From Anabaena azotica FACHB-119 (lineage in GTDB: Bacteria; Cyanobacteriota; Cyanobacteriia; Cyanobacteriales; Nostocaceae), in assembly GCF_014697625.1 (NCBI RefSeq), contig NZ_JACJSG010000019.1:1-64000 (forward strand): a stretch of DNA of 64,000 bases, written 5' to 3'. The translations under genes were made by a program, and so were the position numbers. Below, piece after piece: positions 17,085 through 24,970 of the stretch (its first letter is position 1; the number at the start of each line of letters is the position of its first letter). A model generated the notes under the pieces. That model did no database searches. It saw only the letters and a list, made by a program, of their open reading frames with translations, and had not been told where the DNA came from.

Positions 17085-18065
17085 ATGACCTCTGAACAGA
17101 TAATTAGACGTTCCGACATATTAAATACCCAGGTGATCACCCGCGACAATGGCAAACGGTTAGGCATCGTGAGTCAAATCTGGGTGGACATTGATCAAAG
17201 AGAGGTTGTGGCTCTTGGTTTGCGAGACAGCCTGATCTCCATCTCTGGTCTGCCCCGCTATATGTACCTTAGCAGCATCCACCAATATGGCGATGTGATC
17301 CTGGTTGATAACGAAGATGTCATCGAAGATATCGAAGTCGAAGCCTTCAGTAACCTGATGAACTGGGAAGTCATCACCGAAACAGGTGAAGTTTTAGGTA
17401 GAGTCCGGGGGTTTAAGTTTGAGGCGGAATCAGGTAAACTGACAGCTATAGTTATAGCCTCCTTGGGACTACCCCAAATTCCCGACCAGTTTTTAAGCAC
17501 CTACGAAATATCCATAGAAGAAGTAGTCAGCACAGGCCCCAACAGATTAATTGTCTTTGAAGGAGCCGAAGAACGGGTAAATCAGTTAACAGTGGGTGTA
17601 TTGGAACGTCTGGGTATCGGTAAAGCACCTTGGGAAAGGGACGCAGATGAAGAATATGGTTATTCTGCACCCCGCGCCGTTGCACCTTCAAATCAACTAC
17701 CCAGTGGTGTACCCTTACAACCACCCAAGCCCAAAGTCCGTACCCCTGAACCCGTAGCTGAGGAAGAATGGACTGAAGACTACATCGAAGAAGAAAGACC
17801 ACAGCGCCAAGTCATGAAAGCGCGTCAATACGAATCTATACAATACGAAGAAGACGAAGAAGACAACTGGAGCGAAGCCACAGGTAAAGACAGGTATCAA
17901 CAGCCTCCCGCCCAACCCTATAAAGCCCCGTCCTACAGCAACGACTACGACGACTACGATGATGATGTAGAAAGTGATGCTTGGGACGACGCACCACCGC
18001 AACCTGTGAATATTCCTAAAAAGGTCAAAGAAAGACAGCCAGAATACGAGGAAGAAGGATATTGA
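17085..18065 (+). CDS. PRC-barrel domain protein
   Basis: Two PRC-barrel domains fill the first 170 residues: RRSDILNTQVITRDNGKRLG opens the first and NWEVITETGEVLGRVRGFKF the second. PRC barrels are small beta domains found in RNA-maturation proteins (RimM) and photosynthetic reaction-centre H subunits, and they usually mediate protein contacts. The C-terminal 130 residues are disordered and acidic, with Pro-rich stretches and runs of Glu, Asp and Tyr (EEDEEDNW, DYDDYDDDV). The gene starts 58 bases after smc in the same direction and is probably cotranscribed. The function in cyanobacteria is not established. Confidence 0.8.
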   Translation: MTSEQIIRRSDILNTQVITRDNGKRLGIVSQIWVDIDQREVVALGLRDSLISISGLPRYMYLSSIHQYGDVILVDNEDVIEDIEVEAFSNLMNWEVITETGEVLGRVRGFKFEAESGKLTAIVIASLGLPQIPDQFLSTYEISIEEVVSTGPNRLIVFEGAEERVNQLTVGVLERLGIGKAPWERDADEEYGYSAPRAVAPSNQLPSGVPLQPPKPKVRTPEPVAEEEWTEDYIEEERPQRQVMKARQYESIQYEEDEEDNWSEATGKDRYQQPPAQPYKAPSYSNDYDDYDDDVESDAWDDAPPQPVNIPKKVKERQPEYEEEGY

Positions 18066-18145
18066 TCAGTGGTAATTGGTAATTGGTAATTGGTAATTGG
18101 CCCTCTCCTTATTTGTAGGGGAGGGTTAATTTAATTCTAAATTTT

Positions 18146-18207
18146 CTTGTGGGATGGGCATCTTGCCCGTCCTGGTCTTTGGGCGGGCAGGATGCCCACC
18201 CCACAAG
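18146..18207. repeat. Inverted repeat of the CTTGTGGGATGGGCATC family
   Basis: The left arm CTTGTGGGATGGGCATCTTG and the right arm CAGGATGCCCACCCCACAAG pair over most of their length. A sister copy is at 54771-54825 and a partial one near 2563. It lies between two convergent genes (PRC-barrel and PurM-like), where it could also act as a 3' hairpin. It is preceded by TAATTGG tandem units. Confidence 0.6.
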
Positions 18208-18217
18208 ATGTATGATT

Positions 18218-19354
18218 TTATGTACCTTTGGCGATACCAAAAGCTTCGCCTTTGAAGGTAATACCAAATGGTGCTACCACAACTTCACGGGTGGGGGATG
18301 CTTCAACTTTACCAGCGATCGCAGCAGTCAATCCCTTTTCTTTCGCCAACTGCACAATTCTCTCGCCATCCTCCTCAGTTTCTGTATAAAATGCAAACCC
18401 TGCACCGTAGTTAAATACAGACAGCATCATTTCCTTTCCCCCTTCCAGATGGTTTTCTACAAATTGAAAGATTTCTGGCACAGGTAACAATTTTTCAATC
18501 ACATACCGTAATGGTTTAGCAGACCGCATCAATTTCTGCCAACCATGACCAGTAATATTTTCCATCGCCGTGGGACGAATACCCTCACGTAAAACAGCCT
18601 GCACCAGTGGCGTGTAGAGGTGTGATGCAGCATTCATTGCTTCCCACAACTCCTGACCACTGGGTAACTTTGTTCTATACCCATCAGGAAGCGACTCGGC
18701 TAATTTCCGCACCGGGGTAAAGCCGTTTTCATGCAGTCCAGTACTTTCCACCAAAACGATCGCATTCCCCGCCGCCAGTCTTGTACCATCAATAGGAGGC
18801 ACACCAGGAGGCATGACACCAAATACAGAACCCGCAATATCCAACCGTCCCGGAATCATTTTAGTTTTGAGTTGGGGCGTTTCCCCGGAAATGTAAACGC
18901 ATCCGATACGCCTGCATCCCTCAACTACGCCATCGAGAAACCCATCAAGAAAGGCGGGCGTAAATACGGTTTCTGGGGTGCTTGAGGGCAGATATAGCCC
19001 CAGAAGTACAGTTTGCATCCCCGAAGAGGCGGCATCGTTTGTTAAACAGGAGAGTATTTTGATACCAATATTCCACCAAAAGCGCCGCAATTCTTCTTGG
19101 GAAAGGTCATCAGGACGAGCATCATCAGCCGTACCCAGCCCTTCAGGGACAAGACTAATAAAAAGTTCAGGGTTTCCCGTCTGTAGGTAGGGAGCGAGGT
19201 TGAAACTAAAGGCGTTAGCACTCCCCCCCAGCCCAGCAGCCGGGACACCACCGTAAGATGGGGCAAATTGTAATGTACGTTTTGCCGCCTCAATAAAGCG
19301 TCGCTTGGCAGCATCGAGAGTATCATAATCGACTTGATCAACGGCTTGAGTCAT
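18218..19354 (-). CDS. PurM-like (AIR synthase-related) protein
   Basis: Belongs to the AIR synthase/PurM superfamily, whose members use ATP to activate a carbonyl or amide, as in purine synthesis. Visible hallmarks are AGLGGSANAF, an N-terminal VPEGLGTADDARP region with a metal/ATP-binding character, and the C-terminal MLSVFNYGAGFAFYTETEEDGERIVQLAKE, typical of the second PurM domain. It differs clearly from the standard purine enzyme (no recognisable DYRDAGV start), so it is a paralog rather than the biosynthetic PurM. The 378-residue length fits. The substrate is unknown. Upstream lies a long run of GGGGACT heptamers. Confidence 0.7.
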   Translation of the reverse strand: MTQAVDQVDYDTLDAAKRRFIEAAKRTLQFAPSYGGVPAAGLGGSANAFSFNLAPYLQTGNPELFISLVPEGLGTADDARPDDLSQEELRRFWWNIGIKILSCLTNDAASSGMQTVLLGLYLPSSTPETVFTPAFLDGFLDGVVEGCRRIGCVYISGETPQLKTKMIPGRLDIAGSVFGVMPPGVPPIDGTRLAAGNAIVLVESTGLHENGFTPVRKLAESLPDGYRTKLPSGQELWEAMNAASHLYTPLVQAVLREGIRPTAMENITGHGWQKLMRSAKPLRYVIEKLLPVPEIFQFVENHLEGGKEMMLSVFNYGAGFAFYTETEEDGERIVQLAKEKGLTAAIAGKVEASPTREVVVAPFGITFKGEAFGIAKGT

Positions 19355-19508
19355 TTAGGTAGTGTTCCTTGTTTGGGGACTGGGGACTGGGGACTGGGGA
19401 CTGGGGGGAGATGGGGGAGATGGGGGAGATGAGGGAGTAGGGGGAGATAAGGAAGAATAACTATTGACAACTGTCACCTGTCACCTGTTCCCTGTCACCT
19501 GTTCCCTG

Positions 19509-21665
19509 TCAACTGTCAACTGTCAACTGCCTAATTACCCCGGTATCAGAATTGAGTTCGGTGAATTGTTGGCGCGATCGCGGTCTGCCTGTGGTGATAG
19601 CGTAGTTAATAGCTAATAGTCGTAACCATAGGGCGGGGTTGTGTGTTTCTAGCCAAGGTTTAATCTTTACTAGCAAGTGGGGGAACCATGCACTCAGTAA
19701 AGCGTTAACTAAGGCGTGGCGACCGAAGTTCAAATAATTGCCTACCCATCTGATAAAATCTTTAGGGCCTGCTAGTTCCCATATCCACCACACTAAGGCA
19801 GGGTTTTTCCTCGCGGCTTTCAGTGCTAGGCGGTTAAAGGTTAACCAGTCACATCTATCTTTTATGAAATTATCGGCTACTTCCGGGGGTTCATCTGCAA
19901 GTAAGCCAAAAAATGTGTTCAACATACAGTTGATGCGCTGGGGAGGTAAGAATTTCCCGGTGGGAACCATCATCCCTTTAGAAAAGAGCCAAGTGATAGA
20001 TACGTTGCTTTGATAGGCGCGAATTAAGTTCAGGTGATGGAACTTTAACAAATCATGCTTGAGGGCTACATCTAATAGAGTTGTTAGCCGTTCTAGGTTA
20101 CGTACCAAAGAACCGAAACCAGTAAATACTAGGGGTGATTGTAAGGATGCAGCATCACCGATCGCAATTAATCTATCAAAGGCTACGGTGCGATCGCTAC
20201 TACTCACACTAAAATGCCCCGGAATATACCCAAATGTCGGCTTTTTCCACACCAACTTATCCATATCGCAACGGCGATACTCTGGCAAAATTGTGAAAAA
20301 GTCCTCGTACATCTCCAGCAAAGAACCTGGGTTTTGGGCGTTGACTTCGTGGTAGTGAAACAAATATATGGTCAGTTCTTCCCCCGCACCGGGAAACAAT
20401 TCCCAAATTAACTGCCTACCGCGCGAGATATCACCATGACTATATAGTACGTCTCCATACTGAGAATCCCACACCCCAGGCTCAAATCCTCCATCTACCA
20501 CTGCGCCCACTGTGGGACAAACACTATCAAAAGCACGACCACCGTTTAATTGCCAAGCAATAGGAGAAGCGGTTCCCATTGCATCTACTAACAGCCGTCC
20601 ACTTACTTGCTTTTCTTGTTGCGTAGGCAAATACTTGACTGTGACAACAACTTGTGCATCATCGACATCAGCACGAATAAATTCTGTCTCATCCCAAATT
20701 TCCCCGCCTGCACTCAACAGCTTCTGCCCACACATTTGTAGCCATTTCTCTGAGTCTAGAGCTATATTTAACACCGTGGGCGTGTGTAAGATAGGCGATC
20801 GCAATTTTACCGGATTATTACCATCAAAAAACTTATTAAACCCATCCTTATATTCCCTAGCAATTACCGTTTCTAACTCGGCTGCTGTCACCAAACCCAA
20901 GTTCAGCAGAGTTTGCAGTTCATCACGCGAAATATTCCATTCCCGGTTCATCCGCCCAAACGGCAACCGTTCCACCAGCAGCACTTTATACCCCAATTTC
21001 GCCATCATCGCCGCATGAATTGCCCCTAGTGCGCCGCCGATGTAGATTAGGTCGTAAGTGGGAGATGAAGGAGAACTTACTAACTCCTGCCTCCTGCCTC
21101 CTGCCTCCTGCCTCTGGTTGGTGAGCGTAGTCGAACCACTGCCTTCAACCCTTGAAAACACCACCTGACGCGGCTCCTGCGGATTTCGCACTCCTTCACG
21201 CCATCGCTGTTCCCACCAATAGGCGCGTGTGAGGTCATATTCGCCATTGGGCATTTTTTGGAAATATTTTACTGTGAGGGGGTAATAAGGCGCTAAAGCA
21301 GTAAAAATTGATTGCTGGGATAAATCAATAGCTGGGGGTTCTGGGTAATGATGCGGAAAGCGCTGGCGAATTTGTCTGGTTAAGCGTTGTAAGACTTCCT
21401 TCTCTTGTGGTAATGGCTGTTCTGCCCAACGAAAAACCTTCAGATAAGTAGTTCGTTGGACTGACCACACAAATATAGAAAACTCTTTGGGTAGATTTTC
21501 GGTAATTTTTGCCCCATTTACTGTATATTTACTAGATATTTTCAGGCGACAGCCATCAGGGGTCAGTAATTTTTCCCAATCTCCCGGATCAAACTCTGTT
21601 TGCAGCCAACTGCGTACAGCAGCCATATCCGTAATTGGCACTTCTAAATACAGAATTTCTTTCAT
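19509..21665 (-). CDS. cruA: CruA-type lycopene cyclase (FAD-dependent)
   Basis: Predicted to cyclise lycopene to the beta-ionone rings of carotenoids. An N-terminal region of about 170 residues precedes the FAD fold (DLIYIGGALGAIHAAMMAKL ... VLLVERLPFGRMNREWNIS), an arrangement I associate with CruA rather than the shorter CruP. A FAD-domain segment with AIGDAASLQSPLVFTGFGS lies later. A repeat-derived insertion (QEAGGRRQELVSSPSSP) sits at about residues 172-202, just before the FAD motif. The last six residues, QLTVDS, and the stop are encoded by a GTTGACA heptamer repeat. CruP or another flavin-dependent dehydrogenase remains possible. Confidence 0.65.
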   Translation of the reverse strand: MKEILYLEVPITDMAAVRSWLQTEFDPGDWEKLLTPDGCRLKISSKYTVNGAKITENLPKEFSIFVWSVQRTTYLKVFRWAEQPLPQEKEVLQRLTRQIRQRFPHHYPEPPAIDLSQQSIFTALAPYYPLTVKYFQKMPNGEYDLTRAYWWEQRWREGVRNPQEPRQVVFSRVEGSGSTTLTNQRQEAGGRRQELVSSPSSPTYDLIYIGGALGAIHAAMMAKLGYKVLLVERLPFGRMNREWNISRDELQTLLNLGLVTAAELETVIAREYKDGFNKFFDGNNPVKLRSPILHTPTVLNIALDSEKWLQMCGQKLLSAGGEIWDETEFIRADVDDAQVVVTVKYLPTQQEKQVSGRLLVDAMGTASPIAWQLNGGRAFDSVCPTVGAVVDGGFEPGVWDSQYGDVLYSHGDISRGRQLIWELFPGAGEELTIYLFHYHEVNAQNPGSLLEMYEDFFTILPEYRRCDMDKLVWKKPTFGYIPGHFSVSSSDRTVAFDRLIAIGDAASLQSPLVFTGFGSLVRNLERLTTLLDVALKHDLLKFHHLNLIRAYQSNVSITWLFSKGMMVPTGKFLPPQRINCMLNTFFGLLADEPPEVADNFIKDRCDWLTFNRLALKAARKNPALVWWIWELAGPKDFIRWVGNYLNFGRHALVNALLSAWFPHLLVKIKPWLETHNPALWLRLLAINYAITTGRPRSRQQFTELNSDTGVIRQLTVDS

Positions 21666-21827
21666 GTTTTGCTGACATCTCCGTCGATCTACTCACTAAG
21701 ACAGATATGCGAAAGGCAGTAAATGCTATAAAATCCGCCTTATCGGTTTTTATAAAGATTCAGTAAAGACTTTTTAATAATTTTGTCAAAAATTTTTACT
21801 CATTTTATCGATTTATAAACCTACGCC

Positions 21828-22061
21828 ATGAATTATCCCATTCCAGATAGCCCCCAACAAATTTTTGCTTTAAAACAACAGCCAGTAGATGAAGAATTAG
21901 TAGCCTCAGCGATCGCCGGAGTAATAAAAATAGTGCGATCGCAAGGTCAATCCTTAGAAGACTTAACCGCCCAGCTACTAGCAGATGACCCCCTATTAGA
22001 CCAACAACAGCGCCGTTGGCTGAGTAAAGTAGTTACCCAAGCTTGGGAGAGTTTTACATGA
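21828..22061 (+). CDS. Small conserved cyanobacterial hypothetical protein
   Basis: A 77-residue protein of unknown function. It is mostly helical by composition: Pro/Gln-rich N-terminus (IPDSPQQIFALKQQPVDEEL), then IAGVIKIVRSQGQSLEDLTAQLLADD and a C-terminal RRWLSKVVTQAWESF. There is no membrane segment or cysteine. It sits alone between cruA and cimA, divergent from cruA. Its codon use, with GCGATCGC sites inside, matches the genome, so a real gene is likely. Tandem TAATGGG units begin immediately after its stop. Confidence 0.65.
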   Translation: MNYPIPDSPQQIFALKQQPVDEELVASAIAGVIKIVRSQGQSLEDLTAQLLADDPLLDQQQRRWLSKVVTQAWESFT

Positions 22062-22126
22062 AGTTTGGGGAATGGGTAATGGGAGAAATCTTTGCCAATT
22101 ACCAATTACCTATTACCAGTTACCAA

Positions 22127-23872
22127 TCAACTAGATCCCTTCACTGCCGCCTCAGCCTGAGCGTGTAACAATAAACCATATTCCAAACCCTCGACTACTG
22201 CCTTATAAGAAGCAGCCAAGATATTTGGTGAGACTCCGACTGTTGTCCAGCGTTGATGACCATTTCCTGATTCTACTAAAGCACGGGTTTTTGCGGAGGT
22301 TCCTGTGTGTCCATCCAGAATCCGCACTTTATAATCTGTTAACTCAAAGCTGGCAATTTGCGGATAGAAGTTGACTAAAGCTTTGCGTAAGGCTGCATCC
22401 AAAGCAGCTACTGGGCCGTTACCTTCTGCTGCTTCCAAAATATTCTTACCGTTGACAGCTACTTTCACCGTCGCCAAGGCATTTGTTGTTTCTTTGCCTT
22501 CCACTAAGTCACAGTGGACTTGAAACCCCTTCACCTCAAAAAACTGCTGTCTTCCCCCCAACGCTTCATACATCAACAAAGCAAAACTCGCCTCTGCTGC
22601 TTCAAATTGATACCCTTCACTTTCCAATTCCTTGAGGCGGTGAAGAATTTGCTTGGCTTCGGGGGTTTGTTTGTCGAGTTCAATGCCAAAAGTCCGGGCT
22701 TTAGCTAACACATTACTTATACCCGATTGTTCAGATATGACAATCCGGCGACGGTTTCCTACCTGTTCCGGCTGAATGTGTTCGTATGTCAGAGGATTCT
22801 TTTCCACAGCAGAGACGTGAATACCACCTTTGTGAGCAAAGGCCGAACGCCCTACAAAAGGGGCGTGTTCATCCGGGGCGAGGTTCACAACTTCACTGAC
22901 AAAGCGGCTAGCTTCAGCCAATTGCGCTAGCTGGTGTTCTGCGATACAGCCATAACCCAACTTCAATTGTAAATTAGGAATTAATGAACATAAATTAGCA
23001 TTGCCACAACGTTCGCCATAACCGTTGATAGTGCCTTGTACCATTGTTGCCCCTGCCATAACTGCTGCTAAGGCATTGGCAACCGCCATATCAGAATCAT
23101 TATGAGTATGAATACCGATTTGGGGAATTGGTAATGGGTAATTGGTAATGGGTAATTGGGTATTATTTATTGCTCCTCTGCTCCCCTGCTGTTTCCCAGT
23201 CACGCCAGTTCGCTCAACGGAGGGAACCTCCGCACGCGACTGGCTCCCTAGTCCCCAGTCCCTAGTCACCAGTACCACATCTTGCACAACTTGGCTAACT
23301 TCATGAGGTAAAGTACCGCCATTGGTATCGCACAAAACTAGCCATTCTGCACCAGCTAACATTGCTGTTTTGAGAGTCTCCAGAGCATAGTCTCGATTGT
23401 GCTTATAGCCATCAAACCAGTGTTCGGCATCATAAATCACGCGCCGCCCTTGAGAACGAAAAAACTCTATAGTGTCGCGGATCATTGCCAAATTTTCTTC
23501 TAGAGTCGTTTTTAAGCCCGTTGTGACGTGTAAATCCCAAGATTTGCCAAAAATTGTGACCCAGCGAGAACCCGCAGTCAGGATATCTTGTAGCATTGGC
23601 TCATCGGCGGCATGGGTATGGGGGCGGCGAGTTGAACAAAATGCAACAATTTCTGCTTGTTTGAGCGGATCTTCCTGAAGTTGCCAGAAAAATTGAACAT
23701 CCTTTGGGTTGGCTCCTGGCCATCCACCTTCAATAAAAGGAATCCCTAATTGATCGAGTCTGTGGGCGATGCGTAGCTTATCTTCTATGGAAATTGATAG
23801 CCCTTCGCGCTGAGTGCCATCCCGTAGTGTGGTGTCATAAAGCCAAATGTGGGGAGAGGGATTTTTGGTCAT
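22127..23872 (-). CDS. cimA: Citramalate synthase
   Basis: Condenses acetyl-CoA with pyruvate to citramalate, the first step of a threonine-independent isoleucine route; it belongs to the DRE-TIM alpha-isopropylmalate synthase superfamily. The catalytic DTTLRDGTQREGLS opens the barrel near residue 13. GGWPGANPKD and FCSTRRP are typical of this subgroup. HTHNDSDMAVAN carries metal ligands, and NGYGERCGNANL follows. A C-terminal regulatory domain is present (TDYKVRILDGHTGTSAKTR). I chose the Met at 23872 because it precedes the conserved HIWLYDTTLRDG; a start 20 codons upstream gives an unusual hydrophobic extension. A repeat-derived insertion of about 50 residues (about 200-251) sits directly before HTHND. 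Confidence 0.88.
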   Translation of the reverse strand: MTKNPSPHIWLYDTTLRDGTQREGLSISIEDKLRIAHRLDQLGIPFIEGGWPGANPKDVQFFWQLQEDPLKQAEIVAFCSTRRPHTHAADEPMLQDILTAGSRWVTIFGKSWDLHVTTGLKTTLEENLAMIRDTIEFFRSQGRRVIYDAEHWFDGYKHNRDYALETLKTAMLAGAEWLVLCDTNGGTLPHEVSQVVQDVVLVTRDWGLGSQSRAEVPSVERTGVTGKQQGSRGAINNTQLPITNYPLPIPQIGIHTHNDSDMAVANALAAVMAGATMVQGTINGYGERCGNANLCSLIPNLQLKLGYGCIAEHQLAQLAEASRFVSEVVNLAPDEHAPFVGRSAFAHKGGIHVSAVEKNPLTYEHIQPEQVGNRRRIVISEQSGISNVLAKARTFGIELDKQTPEAKQILHRLKELESEGYQFEAAEASFALLMYEALGGRQQFFEVKGFQVHCDLVEGKETTNALATVKVAVNGKNILEAAEGNGPVAALDAALRKALVNFYPQIASFELTDYKVRILDGHTGTSAKTRALVESGNGHQRWTTVGVSPNILAASYKAVVEGLEYGLLLHAQAEAAVKGSS

Positions 23873-23947
23873 AGGACTAAGACTGTGGAGACAACTGTAA
23901 AGGCAATGTGCCAAGATACAAGAAAATGCCAATTTGCTGATTAAAAT

Positions 23948-24280
23948 ATGCCAAAGGTATTAGCTCAGGGTAAGACAATAGAATGCCATCACGGAGAAAA
24001 TTTACGCAAAGTTCTGCTAAAAAGTGGTGTTGACCTCTACAATGGCGGTGCTAAGGTAATAAACTGTCGGGGTATCGGTAGTTGTGGAACCTGTGCTGTC
24101 AAGATAGAAGGTGAAGTGTCGGCGGCGAATTGGCGAGATCAAGGACGGCGATCGCTTCCTCCTCATTCTCCTACAAAAGACCTGCGTTTAGCTTGTCAAA
24201 CTCAGGTTTTAGGTGATGTGAAGGTGACAAAATTTGACGGCTTTTGGGGTCAAGGTTCTCAGGTAGTGTGGCAAAGATGA
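23948..24280 (+). CDS. 2Fe-2S ferredoxin
   Basis: Small electron carrier. Four cysteines at residues 40, 46, 49 and 83 match a plant/adrenodoxin-like ferredoxin cluster site (CRGIGSCGTC, then RLACQTQVLGD). The protein has 110 residues, mostly beta-grasp in pattern. The first spacing is C-x5-C, rather than the C-x4-C of the photosynthetic PetF type, so it is not the main photosynthetic ferredoxin. It starts 75 bases from the divergent cimA, so the two may share a promoter region. An Asn-rich membrane-anchored protein follows 28 bases after its stop, probably in one transcript. Confidence 0.85.
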   Translation: MPKVLAQGKTIECHHGENLRKVLLKSGVDLYNGGAKVINCRGIGSCGTCAVKIEGEVSAANWRDQGRRSLPPHSPTKDLRLACQTQVLGDVKVTKFDGFWGQGSQVVWQR

Positions 24281-24308
24281 AGGTTAGGTTAACAAGGAGA
24301 AAATCAAG

Positions 24309-24800
24309 ATGGGTAGATGGACACCGTTAATTCTTATGGCTGGAGGTATGGCAATTCTCATGGGAACTTTGCTAGGCATTAACTTCCCGATGGGCGGCCA
24401 GCAACAAACTGCTAGTAATAATACTCCCACTAGCAGTAACAATCCCACAGGCAGAGCATCGAAAGTCCTGCCAGCTAACATTAATGTTAATAGCTCCTCT
24501 AATAATCGTAATCGCAGCACTGCTAATACAAATGAAAATAGAGGCAGTGTAGCTCAGGATAATTTCAACACCAATACTGAAGAAAGAAATACTGAAGAAA
24601 GAAATACTGAAGAGAGAAGCACCAGCAATCAAGAAGAGCGCACAAACAACAGCAACAGAACAACTGTAGCGCAAAATAACAATTCCACTGAATCACCTTC
24701 TAACAATACATCAGACACCAATACTACAGAAGTGCAATCAACAGACAATTCATCAGGCGACACAAATCAGGAAAAAGAACCAATCCGGGCTTTGTGGTAA
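24309..24800 (+). CDS. Asn/Thr-rich membrane-anchored hypothetical protein
   Basis: The family is not recognised. Residues about 7-24 are a single membrane helix or uncleaved signal anchor (PLILMAGGMAILMGTLLGI). The remaining 135 residues are low-complexity and disordered: Asn, Ser, Thr and Glu dominate, with a repeated EERNT unit (NTEERNTEERNTEERS). No cysteine or catalytic motif is present. GAGAAAATCAAG before the ATG provides a plausible ribosome binding site. It follows the ferredoxin gene closely and may be cotranscribed. Such spacer-like proteins are common in Nostocales. Confidence 0.6.
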   Translation: MGRWTPLILMAGGMAILMGTLLGINFPMGGQQQTASNNTPTSSNNPTGRASKVLPANINVNSSSNNRNRSTANTNENRGSVAQDNFNTNTEERNTEERNTEERSTSNQEERTNNSNRTTVAQNNNSTESPSNNTSDTNTTEVQSTDNSSGDTNQEKEPIRALW

Positions 24801-24970
24801 GAGATTGCTGAGTAATGAGTTTAAAGTACAGAACACTAATTCCTATTGCCCAGTCCCCAATCCCCAATACCCAATACCCAATCCCCCACTTGTACTAGTC
24901 GTTGGTTACAGGTTATGAGTTATTAGTTATGTACTAATGGTAAATAGCTAAGATTAAATACTAATGACTA

